Below are positions 42,854 through 51,057 of a stretch of 64,000 nt of DNA, in pieces. How positions within the stretch are numbered: position 1 is the stretch's first letter; every line of letters starts with the position of its first letter. The DNA comes from Pseudomonadota bacterium (GTDB lineage: Bacteria; Pseudomonadota; Gammaproteobacteria; Xanthomonadales; Rhodanobacteraceae), in assembly GCA_029561145.1 (NCBI GenBank), contig JAKQJM010000088.1, positions 1-64,000 on the forward strand. Reading direction: 5' to 3'. Below the pieces are notes generated by a model that worked only from the letters and a program-made list of their open reading frames with translations, was not told the DNA's origin and searched no databases. The position numbers and the translations under genes are program-made.

Positions 42854-43896
42854 TGGGCACGGCCATTCCACTGCGCATCGACACCGCGCCGTTGCTCGAT
42901 CGACGCAGGCGTGCGCTGACCGATCTGCGCATCTCGGTGATCGATCGCTGCAATTTCCGCTGTCCCTACTGCATGCCCGAGGACAGCTATCCGCGCGATC
43001 ACCGGTTCCTGAGCAAGGCGCAACGCCTGCGCTTCGAGGAGATCGAGCGACTGGCGCGACTGTTCGCCGGGCTTGGCGTGCGCAAGTTGCGCCTCACCGG
43101 GGGCGAACCGTTGCTGCGCCGCGAGCTTCCCGAGCTCGTGCGCCAGCTTGCGGCGATCGAGGGCGTTGACGATATCGCGATGACGACGAATGGCAGTCTC
43201 TTGCCGAATTCGGCGCAGGCGCTGCGCGATGCCGGATTGCGACGAATCACCCTCAGCATCGACACACTCGATGCCATCGCGTACCGCCGCCTGTCCGGAG
43301 ATCGGGGCGAGGTCGGCGAGGTTTTCGCCGCGATCGACGCCGCGACCCGCGCCGGATTTTCCTCGCTCAAGCTCAACAGCGTGATCATGCGTGGCGTCAA
43401 CGATGCGCATGTCCTCGACATGGTCGATCATTTCCGCGGCAGCGGCCACGTACTGCGTTTCATCGAATACATGGATGTCGGAACCTGCAACGAATGGCGG
43501 CAGGATCTGGTCGTGACCAGTGCCGAACTTCGCGAGCGCATCGCAGCGCGATGGCCGCTGCGTGCGTTGCCCGCGAACTACGGCGGCGAAGTCGCGCAGC
43601 GCTGGGCATTCGCGGATGATGGCGGCGAGATCGGCTTCATCAGTTCGGTCAGCGAACCGTTCTGCGGAGACTGCTCGCGCGCAAGACTGTCGGCAGATGG
43701 ACGGCTGTACACCTGCCTGTTTTCCAATGACGGACACGATCTGCTGGGTCCGCTGCGTGCGGGTGCCAGCGATGCCGAACTGTCTGCCCTGATCGCCGCC
43801 GTGTGGTCGTCGCGCGATGATCGTTACAGCGAGATCCGCGGCTCGACCGATACCTCGCAACGCAGGCACGTCGAGATGTACGAGATCGGCGGCTGA
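42853..43896 (+). CDS. moaA: GTP 3',8-cyclase (molybdenum cofactor biosynthesis protein A)
   Basis: A 347-residue radical-SAM enzyme that starts molybdopterin synthesis from GTP together with MoaC. The SAM cluster cysteines are in DRCNFRCPYCMPED, the SAM-binding part in KLRLTGGEPLLRRELPEL, and the second iron-sulphur cluster in EPFCGDCSRARLSADGRLYT with the final cysteine just after. The C-terminus ends in GG, the pattern needed for MoaA function. The length is close to the E. coli protein with a short N-terminal extension. Followed after 36 bp by moaC. Confidence 0.97.
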   Translation: MGTAIPLRIDTAPLLDRRRRALTDLRISVIDRCNFRCPYCMPEDSYPRDHRFLSKAQRLRFEEIERLARLFAGLGVRKLRLTGGEPLLRRELPELVRQLAAIEGVDDIAMTTNGSLLPNSAQALRDAGLRRITLSIDTLDAIAYRRLSGDRGEVGEVFAAIDAATRAGFSSLKLNSVIMRGVNDAHVLDMVDHFRGSGHVLRFIEYMDVGTCNEWRQDLVVTSAELRERIAARWPLRALPANYGGEVAQRWAFADDGGEIGFISSVSEPFCGDCSRARLSADGRLYTCLFSNDGHDLLGPLRAGASDAELSALIAAVWSSRDDRYSEIRGSTDTSQRRHVEMYEIGG

Positions 43897-43932
43897 ATTG
43901 CCCTCCATTGCTCAAGGCGGAAGCGAACTTCG

Positions 43933-44424
43933 ATGACGAGAAAGCTGACCCATGTCGACGATCAAGGTCGACCAGCGATGGTCGACATAGGCACGAAACA
44001 GGCAACGCGACGCGTTGCGGTCGCCTCGGCGACGGTGCGCTTCCCGTCGGATGTTGCCGCGACACTGCAGGCGGATGGCCTGCGCTCGGCCAAAGGACCG
44101 GTACTCGACACCGCGATCATCGCCGGCACGCTCGCAGTCAAGCGCACGCATGAGCTGATCCCGTTCTGCCATCCGCTGCCGATCGAGAACTGCCGCTTCG
44201 AGATGGCGTTTGCGTCCGCAACCGAACTGGTGATCCGCTGTGAAGTGGCCATCACGCACAAGACCGGTGTCGAGATGGAGGCGTTGACCGGAGCGAGTGT
44301 CGCTGCGCTGACCGTCTATGACATGTGCAAGGCGCTCAGTCATGAGATCGTGATCGCCGACGTGCGCCTGCTCGACAAGAGCGGCGGCAAGCGCAAGGTC
44401 ACGGCGGGCAGGGCGGAGCGATGA
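43933..44424 (+). CDS. moaC: Cyclic pyranopterin monophosphate synthase
   Basis: A 163-residue enzyme finishing cyclic pyranopterin monophosphate from the MoaA product. Signatures: [20 protein letters not shown], the conserved [34 protein letters not shown] with the catalytic histidine, and [20 protein letters not shown]. The last residues contain the basic loop DKSGGKRKV. The family length is normal. Its stop overlaps moaD by 4 bases, in an operon moaA-moaC-moaD-moaE without moaB. Confidence 0.97.
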   Translation: MTRKLTHVDDQGRPAMVDIGTKQATRRVAVASATVRFPSDVAATLQADGLRSAKGPVLDTAIIAGTLAVKRTHELIPFCHPLPIENCRFEMAFASATELVIRCEVAITHKTGVEMEALTGASVAALTVYDMCKALSHEIVIADVRLLDKSGGKRKVTAGRAER

Positions 44425-44660
44425 GGGTTCGACTGCTGTACTTCGCGAGTCTTGCCGATCGTGCCGGGTGCCCGGAGGAGTCTGTCGACACGCAGGCTGC
44501 CGATCCCGCAGCGCTTTACGACGCCGTTCGTCTGCGCCACAACTTCAGCCTGGGTCGCGAGCACCTGCGCGTCGCGGTGAACGGCCAGATCGTTGAATGG
44601 GATCACGCGTTGAACGACGGCGATGAAATCGTCTTCCTGCCACCGGTATCGGGCGGATGA
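44421..44660 (+). CDS. moaD: Molybdopterin synthase small subunit
   Basis: A 79-residue ubiquitin-fold sulphur carrier. It begins [16 protein letters not shown] and ends in VSGG; the terminal Gly-Gly is the site that becomes a thiocarboxylate. CGGAGCG precedes the ATG. Start and stop each overlap neighbours (moaC, moaE) by 4 bases, as expected for subunits made in fixed ratio. Confidence 0.95.
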   Translation: MRVRLLYFASLADRAGCPEESVDTQAADPAALYDAVRLRHNFSLGREHLRVAVNGQIVEWDHALNDGDEIVFLPPVSGG

Positions 44661-45097
44661 GTCGCTTCAGGATGTCCGAAAGCGTGATCGATCCGGTCGT
44701 AGAAAAGGATCGCCTGGGCGACGCGGGCGCGGGTGCCTGCGTGATCTTCGAAGGCTGGGTGCGCAATCACAACGAGGGTCGCTCGGTGCATAGCCTCGAC
44801 TATCAGGCCTATGCGCCACTCGCCCTGAGTGAAGGCGAAACCATCCTCGACGAGGCCATCGACCGATTCAAGCTGCGCGCCGCCAGCGCCGTGCATCGCG
44901 CCGGCAGCCTCGCGATCGGCGACATGGCCGTCTGGGTCGGCGTCAGCGCCGATCACCGCGATGCCGCCTACAACGCCAGCCGCTGGATCATCGACGAGAT
45001 CAAGCGACGCGTGCCGATCTGGAAGAACGAACACTACGCCGATGGCGAGTCGGGCTGGCTGCATCCGGACAATTCGCCGGTCGAGCCCAATGCGTGA
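44657..45097 (+). CDS. moaE: Molybdopterin synthase large subunit
   Basis: A 146-residue catalytic subunit that transfers sulphur from MoaD. Family stretches are GAGACVIFEGWVRNHNEGRS, LDYQAYAPLALSEGETILDE, VHRAGSLAIGDMAVWVGVSA and RVPIWKNEHYADGES with the active lysines KR...K. Its ATG overlaps the moaD stop by 4 bases. A strong terminator hairpin follows 11 bp after the stop, so the operon ends here. Confidence 0.96.
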   Translation: MSRFRMSESVIDPVVEKDRLGDAGAGACVIFEGWVRNHNEGRSVHSLDYQAYAPLALSEGETILDEAIDRFKLRAASAVHRAGSLAIGDMAVWVGVSADHRDAAYNASRWIIDEIKRRVPIWKNEHYADGESGWLHPDNSPVEPNA

Positions 45098-45108
45098 TTG
45101 ACGCCCTG

Positions 45109-45149
45109 CTCAACGATGCTGGCGCTTGCCTTGCGCCAGCGTCGTTGAG
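45109..45149. terminator. Strong hairpin after moaE
   Basis: CTCAACGATGCTGGCGC (45109-45125) pairs with GCGCCAGCGTCGTTGAG (45133-45149): 17 bp with one G-U pair and a 7-base loop. It lies between the convergent moa operon and the glycine-rich gene and can serve both. Confidence 0.8.
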
Positions 45150-45165
45150 CGATGAAGCGCAAGGC

Positions 45166-45456
45166 TCATTTGCGGCGCGCCACCCTGATCGTCAGGGTGA
45201 AATCCAGCCGGGGCGGTCGTGGCGGGTTCGGAACGATCCAGCCGTTGAGACCGGGCTGGATTGACATCTCGCGTATGTCATTGAAATTGAAGGTGTATAC
45301 GTCGCCAGGGTCTCCGCCGCCCCCTCCGCCTGGTCCTCCTGGTCCTCCTCCCCCTCCACTCGAACCCGACTTCCGGTCGCTGGCGGCCCTGCTCGCTGCC
45401 ATGGGTTTGCTCGATGCCGGTTTCTTGATCGTCGCTGCCTTTTTCCCGGTTGCCAT
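45166..45456 (-). CDS. Hypothetical protein with a Gly/Pro-rich segment
   Basis: A 96-residue protein I do not recognise. Three parts are visible: a basic Lys/Ala/Ser-rich N-terminus (MATGKKAATIKKPASSK), a run of glycine, proline and one aspartate around residues 32-51 (SGGGGGPGGPGGGGGGDPG), and a C-terminal part that looks folded (DVYTFNFNDIREMSIQPGLN, then a Pro/Arg-rich end TLTIRVARRK). No signal peptide or membrane helix. GGAGA lies 6 bases before ATG 45454-45456, so a start 51 bases upstream is less likely. The TPR regulator gene lies about 48 bp upstream on the same strand and may be co-transcribed. Confidence 0.6.
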   Translation of the reverse strand: MATGKKAATIKKPASSKPMAASRAASDRKSGSSGGGGGPGGPGGGGGGDPGDVYTFNFNDIREMSIQPGLNGWIVPNPPRPPRLDFTLTIRVARRK

Positions 45457-45503
45457 GCCGTTCTCCCGATTGAACCCACTGGGTGGTGGGTGGTTCAGTG
45501 CCG

Positions 45504-47675
45504 TCATTCGGACAGCGGAGCTGTCGTGCTGGGCTCGAGCAGGCCGAGACGGCGGAAGTCGGCATTGCTCGTGATCGCGATATCCGGGATACCTTCCTTG
45601 CGGGCACGCGCCAATCGTTTGCGTGCGCCTGCAAGATCGCCAAGCGTGGCCAGCGTCTCGGCGTTCAACAAGGCAACTTCGCCCGCCTGGGTGCCGAGGG
45701 TTTCGGCCCGCAGCAGCAGATCGCGTGCCTGCCCTGCTTCGCCGAGTTCGGCGCGATAGTGACCAAGGGCAGCGGTGGCCCGCGCATCCTGCGATTGTTC
45801 ATGAACGTAGCGTTGGGCGAGATCGGCGGCCTGGGCGAACGCAGCGTGCACCTCGGCCGCAGGAGCCGAACCGGCTTTCAAGGCCATGCCGAGGTTGCCC
45901 CAGGTCATGAAGTCCACCGGATTGAGTTCGACTGCGCGGCGTTGCAGTGCGGCCGCGGCGACGTAGTCTCCGGCTTGATAACGGATCAATCCAAGATTGC
46001 TCAGAGCGGCATAGCTCGGTTCGATCGCGATCGAGTGTTCCAGGGCTTGCGCTGCTTGAACGGTGTCGCCGTCCACCCCGAGCAGGCTGCCCAGGGTCAG
46101 CCACAGATCGGCATTCCTTGGTCCCAGTTGCACCGCCTTGCGGAAAGACGCGATCGCGCGCTTCACATCGCCATCCAGGAACTGCTGATAGCCCGTTTCG
46201 GAATACACGAATGGGTCGTCCGGACTCGCTGCCTGGGCCTTGGCGAAATGCTGTTGCGCCAATTTCGGATTCTTCTGCGCGGCGTATACCTTGGCCATGC
46301 CGATATTTGCCTCGCTGATCATGCCGGGCGTGTATTCGATGCGCGCGTACTCTTGCAGTGCCTTGTCCGGTTGGCCTTGCACGCGGTACAGATCGCCGAG
46401 GGCCAGGCTCACTTCGGCCAGCGACGAATCCATGTTCAAGGCGCGCTGGCAGGCGATGCGCGCATTCTCGAATGCATCGACGTTGTGCAGGTTTTCAAAC
46501 TTGCGGATTTCCGCCTTGCAGATGCCCGCCTGGGCGCGTGCGAATCCGGCATCCTTCTGCAGGGCATGGTTGAATCGATCGATGGCCTTGTTGTCCGGCT
46601 CGGCAGCATTCGCCTGGCGCAGCAGCTGCATGCCTTGCAGAAAAGCGTCATAGGCCTCGACATCGCGCGTCGGCGTCAGTCGTTTGCGCAGCGCCTCGCT
46701 TTCGCCGGGAATCGAGCCGAGCAGCGCTGCGACCACCTCGTTGGCGATCCGGCTCTGGGTATCGAATACATCCGCCACTTCGCGATCATAGGCCTGGCTC
46801 CACAAGGTGAAGCCTGTGGAGGTGTCGGACAGTCGCGCATTGATGCGCAAGCGCGTGCCCTGGCGGCGGATGCTGGCTTCGAGAATGCTGGCAACGCCAA
46901 GTTGTGCGCCGAGCGCCCTGGCGTCAGCCGACGACTCGCGCACGCCGGGTGAAATCGATGCGGCAACCTTCAGTCCAACGACGCCGGCCAGTGCCGAGCG
47001 CATTTCCTCGGTCAGGCCTTCGACAAAATAATTGTCGTCCGCACTGCTGCTCAGGCTCGTGAACGGCAATACGGCGATCGACGCCGCGGGCGGGGACGGT
47101 CGTGGTTCGGCACGCCAGAACACAAGCATCACCAGCGTCAGCGCGACGATGGCGACGACGATGTTCAGCGGCGTCAGCCTGAAAACTCGTCGCAGGGATG
47201 CGGGTAACGAAGTGGGCGTGCCGGTCGAGGTCCTGTCAGTGGCGCGCCGGCCCGCCGTGGACGGGGTTTGCACGGGAGGTCCGGCGGTGGTCGGCGCAGG
47301 TGCGCTGGTCGCCGTTGCCGCGTCGGCCTGGTCCGCATCCGTATCCGGCGAGATGCGCTGTACCTCGGCAATGAAGCGATACCCGAGACTGTGCAAGGTC
47401 TGGATGAAGCGCGGGTTTTCGGCGTCGTCACCGAGCGCCTTGCGCAGGTGGCCGATGACCCGGTTCAACACGCCGGGAGTGACGTGCCGGTGGCCCCACA
47501 CGCGATCGAGCAGGTCGTCACGCGCGAGGGCCTTGCCGGATTCTTCGAGCAGGGCCAGGAGCACTGCAAATGCCTTGGGCTCGAGGCCGAGGTCAATGCC
47601 TTGCCGGGTCACCCGATGTGCCAGCGGGTCGACCTCGATGTCGCCAAAACGGTAGATCCAGGACCCGCCGCTCAT
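45504..47675 (-). CDS. CadC-like membrane transcription regulator with TPR repeats
   Basis: A 723-residue protein. Residues about 5-105 form an OmpR/CadC-type winged helix (YRFGDIEVDPLAHRVTRQGI, DLLDRVWGHRHVTPGVLNRV, GYRFIAEV). A proline/threonine-rich linker follows, then one membrane helix at about 172-190 (LNIVVAIVALTLVMLVFW). The outer part has a TolB/FlgO-like domain (SIAVLPFTSLSSSADDNYFV, ILEASIRRQGTRLRINARLS) and then many TPR-like repeats to the end. It should sense something in the periplasm and act on DNA in the cytosol. Target genes are unknown; the glycine-rich gene downstream is a candidate. AAGGGG precedes ATG 47673-47675. Confidence 0.87.
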   Translation of the reverse strand: MSGGSWIYRFGDIEVDPLAHRVTRQGIDLGLEPKAFAVLLALLEESGKALARDDLLDRVWGHRHVTPGVLNRVIGHLRKALGDDAENPRFIQTLHSLGYRFIAEVQRISPDTDADQADAATATSAPAPTTAGPPVQTPSTAGRRATDRTSTGTPTSLPASLRRVFRLTPLNIVVAIVALTLVMLVFWRAEPRPSPPAASIAVLPFTSLSSSADDNYFVEGLTEEMRSALAGVVGLKVAASISPGVRESSADARALGAQLGVASILEASIRRQGTRLRINARLSDTSTGFTLWSQAYDREVADVFDTQSRIANEVVAALLGSIPGESEALRKRLTPTRDVEAYDAFLQGMQLLRQANAAEPDNKAIDRFNHALQKDAGFARAQAGICKAEIRKFENLHNVDAFENARIACQRALNMDSSLAEVSLALGDLYRVQGQPDKALQEYARIEYTPGMISEANIGMAKVYAAQKNPKLAQQHFAKAQAASPDDPFVYSETGYQQFLDGDVKRAIASFRKAVQLGPRNADLWLTLGSLLGVDGDTVQAAQALEHSIAIEPSYAALSNLGLIRYQAGDYVAAAALQRRAVELNPVDFMTWGNLGMALKAGSAPAAEVHAAFAQAADLAQRYVHEQSQDARATAALGHYRAELGEAGQARDLLLRAETLGTQAGEVALLNAETLATLGDLAGARKRLARARKEGIPDIAITSNADFRRLGLLEPSTTAPLSE

Positions 47676-47863
47676 CACCGACGCCCCTTGCCGGAAGTCG
47701 CCGCCGCAAGATACGCCAGAGCGAATGGAAAAATCACCAAAAACCCGTATCCGACCGGGTTCCATCATCGCCCTGACCGGCTTTCCTCAAGCTTGGCCCC
47801 GCGGGTTTGCGCAATCTGGCAGGGCGCGGAATCGCCGCGCTCAATCCATCCAAGGAGTCCGCC

Positions 47864-48508
47864 ATGAACCTCAATATCGCCACCTTGCCGTTGCCCTCGC
47901 TTCGCGAAGTCCGCCCGGGCCACGGTCGCCGCAGTCGGATCGGCAACATCGACCTCAATCACCTCGCGCTGCGCCAATTCCGGAACGTGGCCGAGTTCCT
48001 GCAACCGTCCAGCCCGGTACCTGACCGCGATGCGATCGTCAGCAGCGCAAGGCAACTGGACCGCCAATACTCCGGCATGCATCGCGCGCCGTGCATCCAG
48101 ATGCGCCTGCGTTGCCTCACTGCGCTGCGTGCGATGTCGAAAGAACCCGAATGGCCGCTGCAGGCGAATCTGCGCCAGCCCATCGAGCGGATCGTTGACT
48201 ACGCCGCCAAGGCGCAACATCTGATTCCGCAGCGGTTGCCGGTGATTGGCGGCCTTGATGATGCCATCCTCGTGGATCTGGCCTGGCCGGCCTTGCGCTT
48301 CGAACTCGATGACTATCTGAGTTTTCGCCGCTTGCGCGCCGTCGAGGCACAACTGTGCGGCCTGCATCCGCGCGAACTGCGCTTCGGTCGCGCGCAATGG
48401 CTGGAATCGCTGGCTGCCGAAGCTGCGATGTTGCACCGGGTGCGCCGTCGGGCCCGCAGCCCATACGAAACCGCGCCGTCGGCCGCGATGTTCCGTGTTC
48501 ATGGATGA
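47864..48508 (+). CDS. DUF1232-related (YkvA-like) protein
   Basis: A 214-residue protein. Residues about 105-160 match the DUF1232/YkvA core, AAKAQHLIPQRLPVIGGLDD followed by AILVDLAWPALRFELDDYLS, where the family has DxIPD-x-IPVLGxLDDA; the first aspartates are replaced here. The N-terminal 100 residues are basic and without a recognised domain. YkvA proteins are usually small membrane proteins of unknown role; this one has only a weak hydrophobic stretch and may be soluble. AAGGAG lies 7 bases before the ATG. Divergent from the TPR regulator gene by 188 bp. Confidence 0.72.
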   Translation: MNLNIATLPLPSLREVRPGHGRRSRIGNIDLNHLALRQFRNVAEFLQPSSPVPDRDAIVSSARQLDRQYSGMHRAPCIQMRLRCLTALRAMSKEPEWPLQANLRQPIERIVDYAAKAQHLIPQRLPVIGGLDDAILVDLAWPALRFELDDYLSFRRLRAVEAQLCGLHPRELRFGRAQWLESLAAEAAMLHRVRRRARSPYETAPSAAMFRVHG

Positions 48509-48526
48509 GATGACCGGGCTGGCCTG

Positions 48527-48624
48527 CAGCGACATTCCGGCGCCCGAGTCACTTGCTGCCGTTGCTTCCTTCCGGACCTGGTGGGCGAAATGCCGCGCTG
48601 ATGCGTTGTCGTCGGACAACGCAT
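48527..48624 (-). ncRNA. Second SRP-RNA-like gene (divergent ffs copy)
   Basis: A 39-base stretch (48543-48581) is identical to the apical domain of the ffs gene next door, and the flanking 3' side differs at 2 of 17 bases. On the 5' side the sequence is unrelated, yet still pairs: CAGCG (minus strand, 48600-48596) with CGCTG (48531-48527), and CATTTCG with CGGAATG. A 10-bp hairpin (48601-48624) sits at the 5' end in place of the usual long arm. It may be a short second SRP RNA or a duplicate that kept its fold. Boundaries are uncertain. Confidence 0.55.
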
Positions 48625-48719
48625 GCGGCGTTGCGCGACCGGCCACGGATGGCCGGGCCGGAAGCAGCTCCAGGGAAGGCTGCTGGCGAGGAAGCGCTGT
48701 GCAACTCAAACAAATGGGA

Positions 48720-48831
48720 GTGGCAGCTCCGCCAGCGACACTCCGGCACCCGAGTCACTTGCTGCCGTTGCTTCCTTCCGGACCTGGCGGAGTTCACAAG
48801 CTATCGTCGCGAAGGCACCAACGGAGCCACC
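48720..48831 (-). ncRNA. ffs: Signal recognition particle 4.5S RNA
   Basis: On the minus strand the sequence has the universal SRP motif CAGGTCCGGAAGGAAGCA (domain IV, bound by Ffh), and long-range pairing of its two ends: GGTGGCTCCG at the 5' end with CGGAGCTGCC at the 3' end (one G-U pair), GCGAC with GTCGC and ACTCCG with CGGAGT. Length about 112 nt, as for the small bacterial form. It starts only about 20 bases after the tRNA-Ser gene on the same strand, which suggests joint transcription. Confidence 0.92.
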
Positions 48832-48851
48832 ATAAAACGCTTTGGGCAAAC

Positions 48852-48944
48852 TGGCGGAGAGAGCGGGATTCGAACCCGCGAAGCGGGGTTAAGCCGCTTA
48901 CACACTTTCCAGGCGTGCTCCTTCAACCACTCGGACACCTCTCC
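48852..48944 (-). tRNA. tRNA-Ser (anticodon GGA)
   Basis: On the minus strand the 90-base gene plus encoded CCA folds into a class II tRNA: acceptor GGAGAGG pairs near the end with CTCTCC, the discriminator is G, and CCA is encoded (48852-48854). The T arm is GCGGGTTCGAATCCCGC. The anticodon loop reads CTGGAAA with GGA at 48908-48910, and the long variable arm AGCGGCTTAACCCCGCT is that of serine tRNA. A TAGTAT box about 53 bases upstream (plus-strand 48997-49002) is a possible -10 element. Confidence 0.95.
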
Positions 48945-49038
48945 GCAACCGATGAGCTTCACCTTCCATGGCGCGGAACTCGACGGGCGGCGGAGGATAC
49001 TAGGCATGCCCTGATCAGACAAGCGCAAACGCCGGGAT

Positions 49039-49068
49039 TTGGTCAGCCCGTCGATAACTTGGCACAAT
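49039..49068 (+). promoter_or_regulatory. Candidate promoter of dnaX
   Basis: TTGGTC (49039-49044) and CACAAT (49063-49068) are 18 bp apart, and the -10 box lies 26 bp before the dnaX start. The boxes match the consensus only partly. Confidence 0.3.
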
Positions 49069-49094
49069 CACCGGATCGGTTTACGGAAGTCACG

Positions 49095-50732
49095 ATGTCG
49101 TATCAGGTCCTCGCGCGCAAATGGCGTCCCCGGCAGTTTTCCGAGCTCGTCGGTCAGGAACACGTGGTCCGTGCACTGTCACATGCCCTTGACGGCGGTC
49201 GCATCCACCACGCGTTCCTGTTCACCGGCACGCGCGGCGTCGGCAAGACGACGATCGCCCGCATCTTCGCCAAATCGCTGAACTGCGAGAAAGGTCCGAC
49301 ATCCCGTCCTTGCGGGGTCTGCAGTATCTGCACCGAGATCGACAGCGGCCGTTTTGTCGACCTGCTTGAAATCGATGCGGCGAGCAACACCGGCATCGAC
49401 AATGTGCGTGACCTGATCGACAACGCCCAGTACACGCCGGCGCGCGGTCGACACAAGGTCTACCTGATCGACGAAGTTCACATGCTTTCGAAGGCCGCGT
49501 TCAACGCGTTGCTGAAGACCCTCGAAGAGCCGCCTGCGCATGTGAAATTCCTGCTGGCGACGACCGATCCGCAGAAATTGCCGATCACGGTGCTGTCGCG
49601 TTGCATCAAGTTCAACCTCAAGCGGCTGACCGGCGAGCAGATCGTCGGGCAGATGCGGCACATCCTCGCTGCCGAGGCGATTCCGTTCGACGACGAGGCA
49701 ATCGAGGTGCTGTCGCGGGCCGCCGACGGCTCATTGCGCGATGGATTGTCCCTGCTTGACCAGGCGATCGCCCATGGTGGCGGCAGCCTGGTCGCGGCGG
49801 ATGTGCATTCGATGCTTGGCACGGTGGAGCGGGCCAGGGTGCGCATCCTGCTCGAAGCGTTGGTGGCGAATGATTCGTCGCGCTTGTTCGACGAAATCGA
49901 GCGCATCGCCGAATTCGCGCCCGATTTCGCCCAGGTCCTTGATGAACTTGCGGGCCTGTTGCATCGAATCCAGCTCCGCCAGTTGCTGGCCAACACGGCG
50001 GACCAGGACGATGCGGGGCTCGCCGGGCTGGCTGCGCGGATCGATCCGCGCGAAGTACAACTCTACTACCAGATTGCGATCACGGCGCGGCGCGACCTGC
50101 CGCTGGCGCCAACTCCGCGGGTCGGCTTCGAGATGGCCTTGCTGCGCATGCTTGCATTTGCCCCGGGCAGCGGTGGATCGGTGCCGACTGGCAGGACGAA
50201 TGCGTCGCCCCCGGTGGCCGCGGCTCCCGCACGTTCGGCCATGCCGACGCCGCCCGCTGCCACGCCGCCGCCTCGAGCGGTTCCGCCGGCGGCCATGAGT
50301 GCGCGGGACGACAGGATTGCCGAACCGTCCGCGCCGATCGGGCCGCTCGTCGTGGACAGCTGGCAGGCGCTGCTCGATCGAGCGGAACTGGGCGGACCGG
50401 TCGGGCAGTTGGCGCTGCATTCGGTACTGCTCGGCACCGAAGGCAATTTGCTGCGGCTCGGCGTGAAGTCCGCGCACGAACATTTTGTCGCGCCAGCGCT
50501 GATCGAACAACTTGGCAAACGTCTTGGCGAGGTGCTTGATCGGCCGGTGCGGATCAAGATCGAGCGCGTTGCCAATGGCGCGGAGAGCCCGGCCGATGCG
50601 CGTGCACGTGCCAGCGCATCGCGACAACAGGATGCGCATGCCGGCTTGCAGGCCGATCCGGCCGTGCAATCCCTGATTGAAACCTTTGGCGCGCGCCTCA
50701 TCTCGGATTCCGTGCGTCCCCTGGAGAATTGA
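49095..50732 (+). CDS. dnaX: DNA polymerase III subunit tau (clamp loader)
   Basis: A 545-residue AAA+ ATPase of the clamp-loading complex. Signs: Walker A in [20 protein letters not shown], the zinc site with cysteines in [17 protein letters not shown], Walker B in [20 protein letters not shown], and the SRC arginine-finger motif in [15 protein letters not shown] Pro/Ala-rich linker (about 370-415) leads to the C-terminal tau part that binds the polymerase. I saw no A-rich slippery site for a gamma form. The start ATG begins [12 protein letters not shown], the family start. ybaB follows 1 base after the stop codon. Confidence 0.97.
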   Translation: MSYQVLARKWRPRQFSELVGQEHVVRALSHALDGGRIHHAFLFTGTRGVGKTTIARIFAKSLNCEKGPTSRPCGVCSICTEIDSGRFVDLLEIDAASNTGIDNVRDLIDNAQYTPARGRHKVYLIDEVHMLSKAAFNALLKTLEEPPAHVKFLLATTDPQKLPITVLSRCIKFNLKRLTGEQIVGQMRHILAAEAIPFDDEAIEVLSRAADGSLRDGLSLLDQAIAHGGGSLVAADVHSMLGTVERARVRILLEALVANDSSRLFDEIERIAEFAPDFAQVLDELAGLLHRIQLRQLLANTADQDDAGLAGLAARIDPREVQLYYQIAITARRDLPLAPTPRVGFEMALLRMLAFAPGSGGSVPTGRTNASPPVAAAPARSAMPTPPAATPPPRAVPPAAMSARDDRIAEPSAPIGPLVVDSWQALLDRAELGGPVGQLALHSVLLGTEGNLLRLGVKSAHEHFVAPALIEQLGKRLGEVLDRPVRIKIERVANGAESPADARARASASRQQDAHAGLQADPAVQSLIETFGARLISDSVRPLEN

Positions 50733-50733
50733 C

Positions 50734-51057
50734 ATGAAAGGTCCCTTGGCCGGTTTGATGCAGAAAGCCCAGCGTATGCAGGAAGACATGCAGCGCGCGC
50801 AGGAGGAGCTTGCCCAGCAGGAAGTCACGGGGCAGGCGGGAGGTGGCCTGGTCAGCGTGATCATGAGCGGGCGACACGAAGTGCGTCGCGTGACGATTGA
50901 TCGTAAGCTGTTCGCGGATGACGCGGAAATGGCTGAAGACCTGGTCGCCGCTGCGTTCAACGATGCGGTCAACCGCGTCGCGGCGATGAGCCAGGAGCGC
51001 ATGGGTGGGTTGGCTGCAGGCCTGAATCTCCCGCCCGGATTCAAGATGCCGTTTTGA
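50734..51057 (+). CDS. ybaB: YbaB/EbfC nucleoid-associated protein
   Basis: A 107-residue small DNA-binding protein that forms dimers and coats DNA. Family features: [20 protein letters not shown] (helix), [40 protein letters not shown], and the Gly/Met/Pro-rich end [19 protein letters not shown] precedes the ATG. It sits between dnaX and recR, the arrangement found in most gammaproteobacteria. Its stop TGA overlaps the TTG start of recR. Confidence 0.94.
   Translation: MKGPLAGLMQKAQRMQEDMQRAQEELAQQEVTGQAGGGLVSVIMSGRHEVRRVTIDRKLFADDAEMAEDLVAAAFNDAVNRVAAMSQERMGGLAAGLNLPPGFKMPF

Noticed and set aside
45152-45574. Proline-rich plus-strand frame opposite the glycine-rich gene
   Set aside because: Its Pro run is only the complement of the Gly codons; it has no ribosome-binding site, while the minus-strand frame has one.
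49095-50732. Programmed frameshift in dnaX giving a gamma form
   Set aside because: No A-rich slippery heptamer or following hairpin was found in the linker region.
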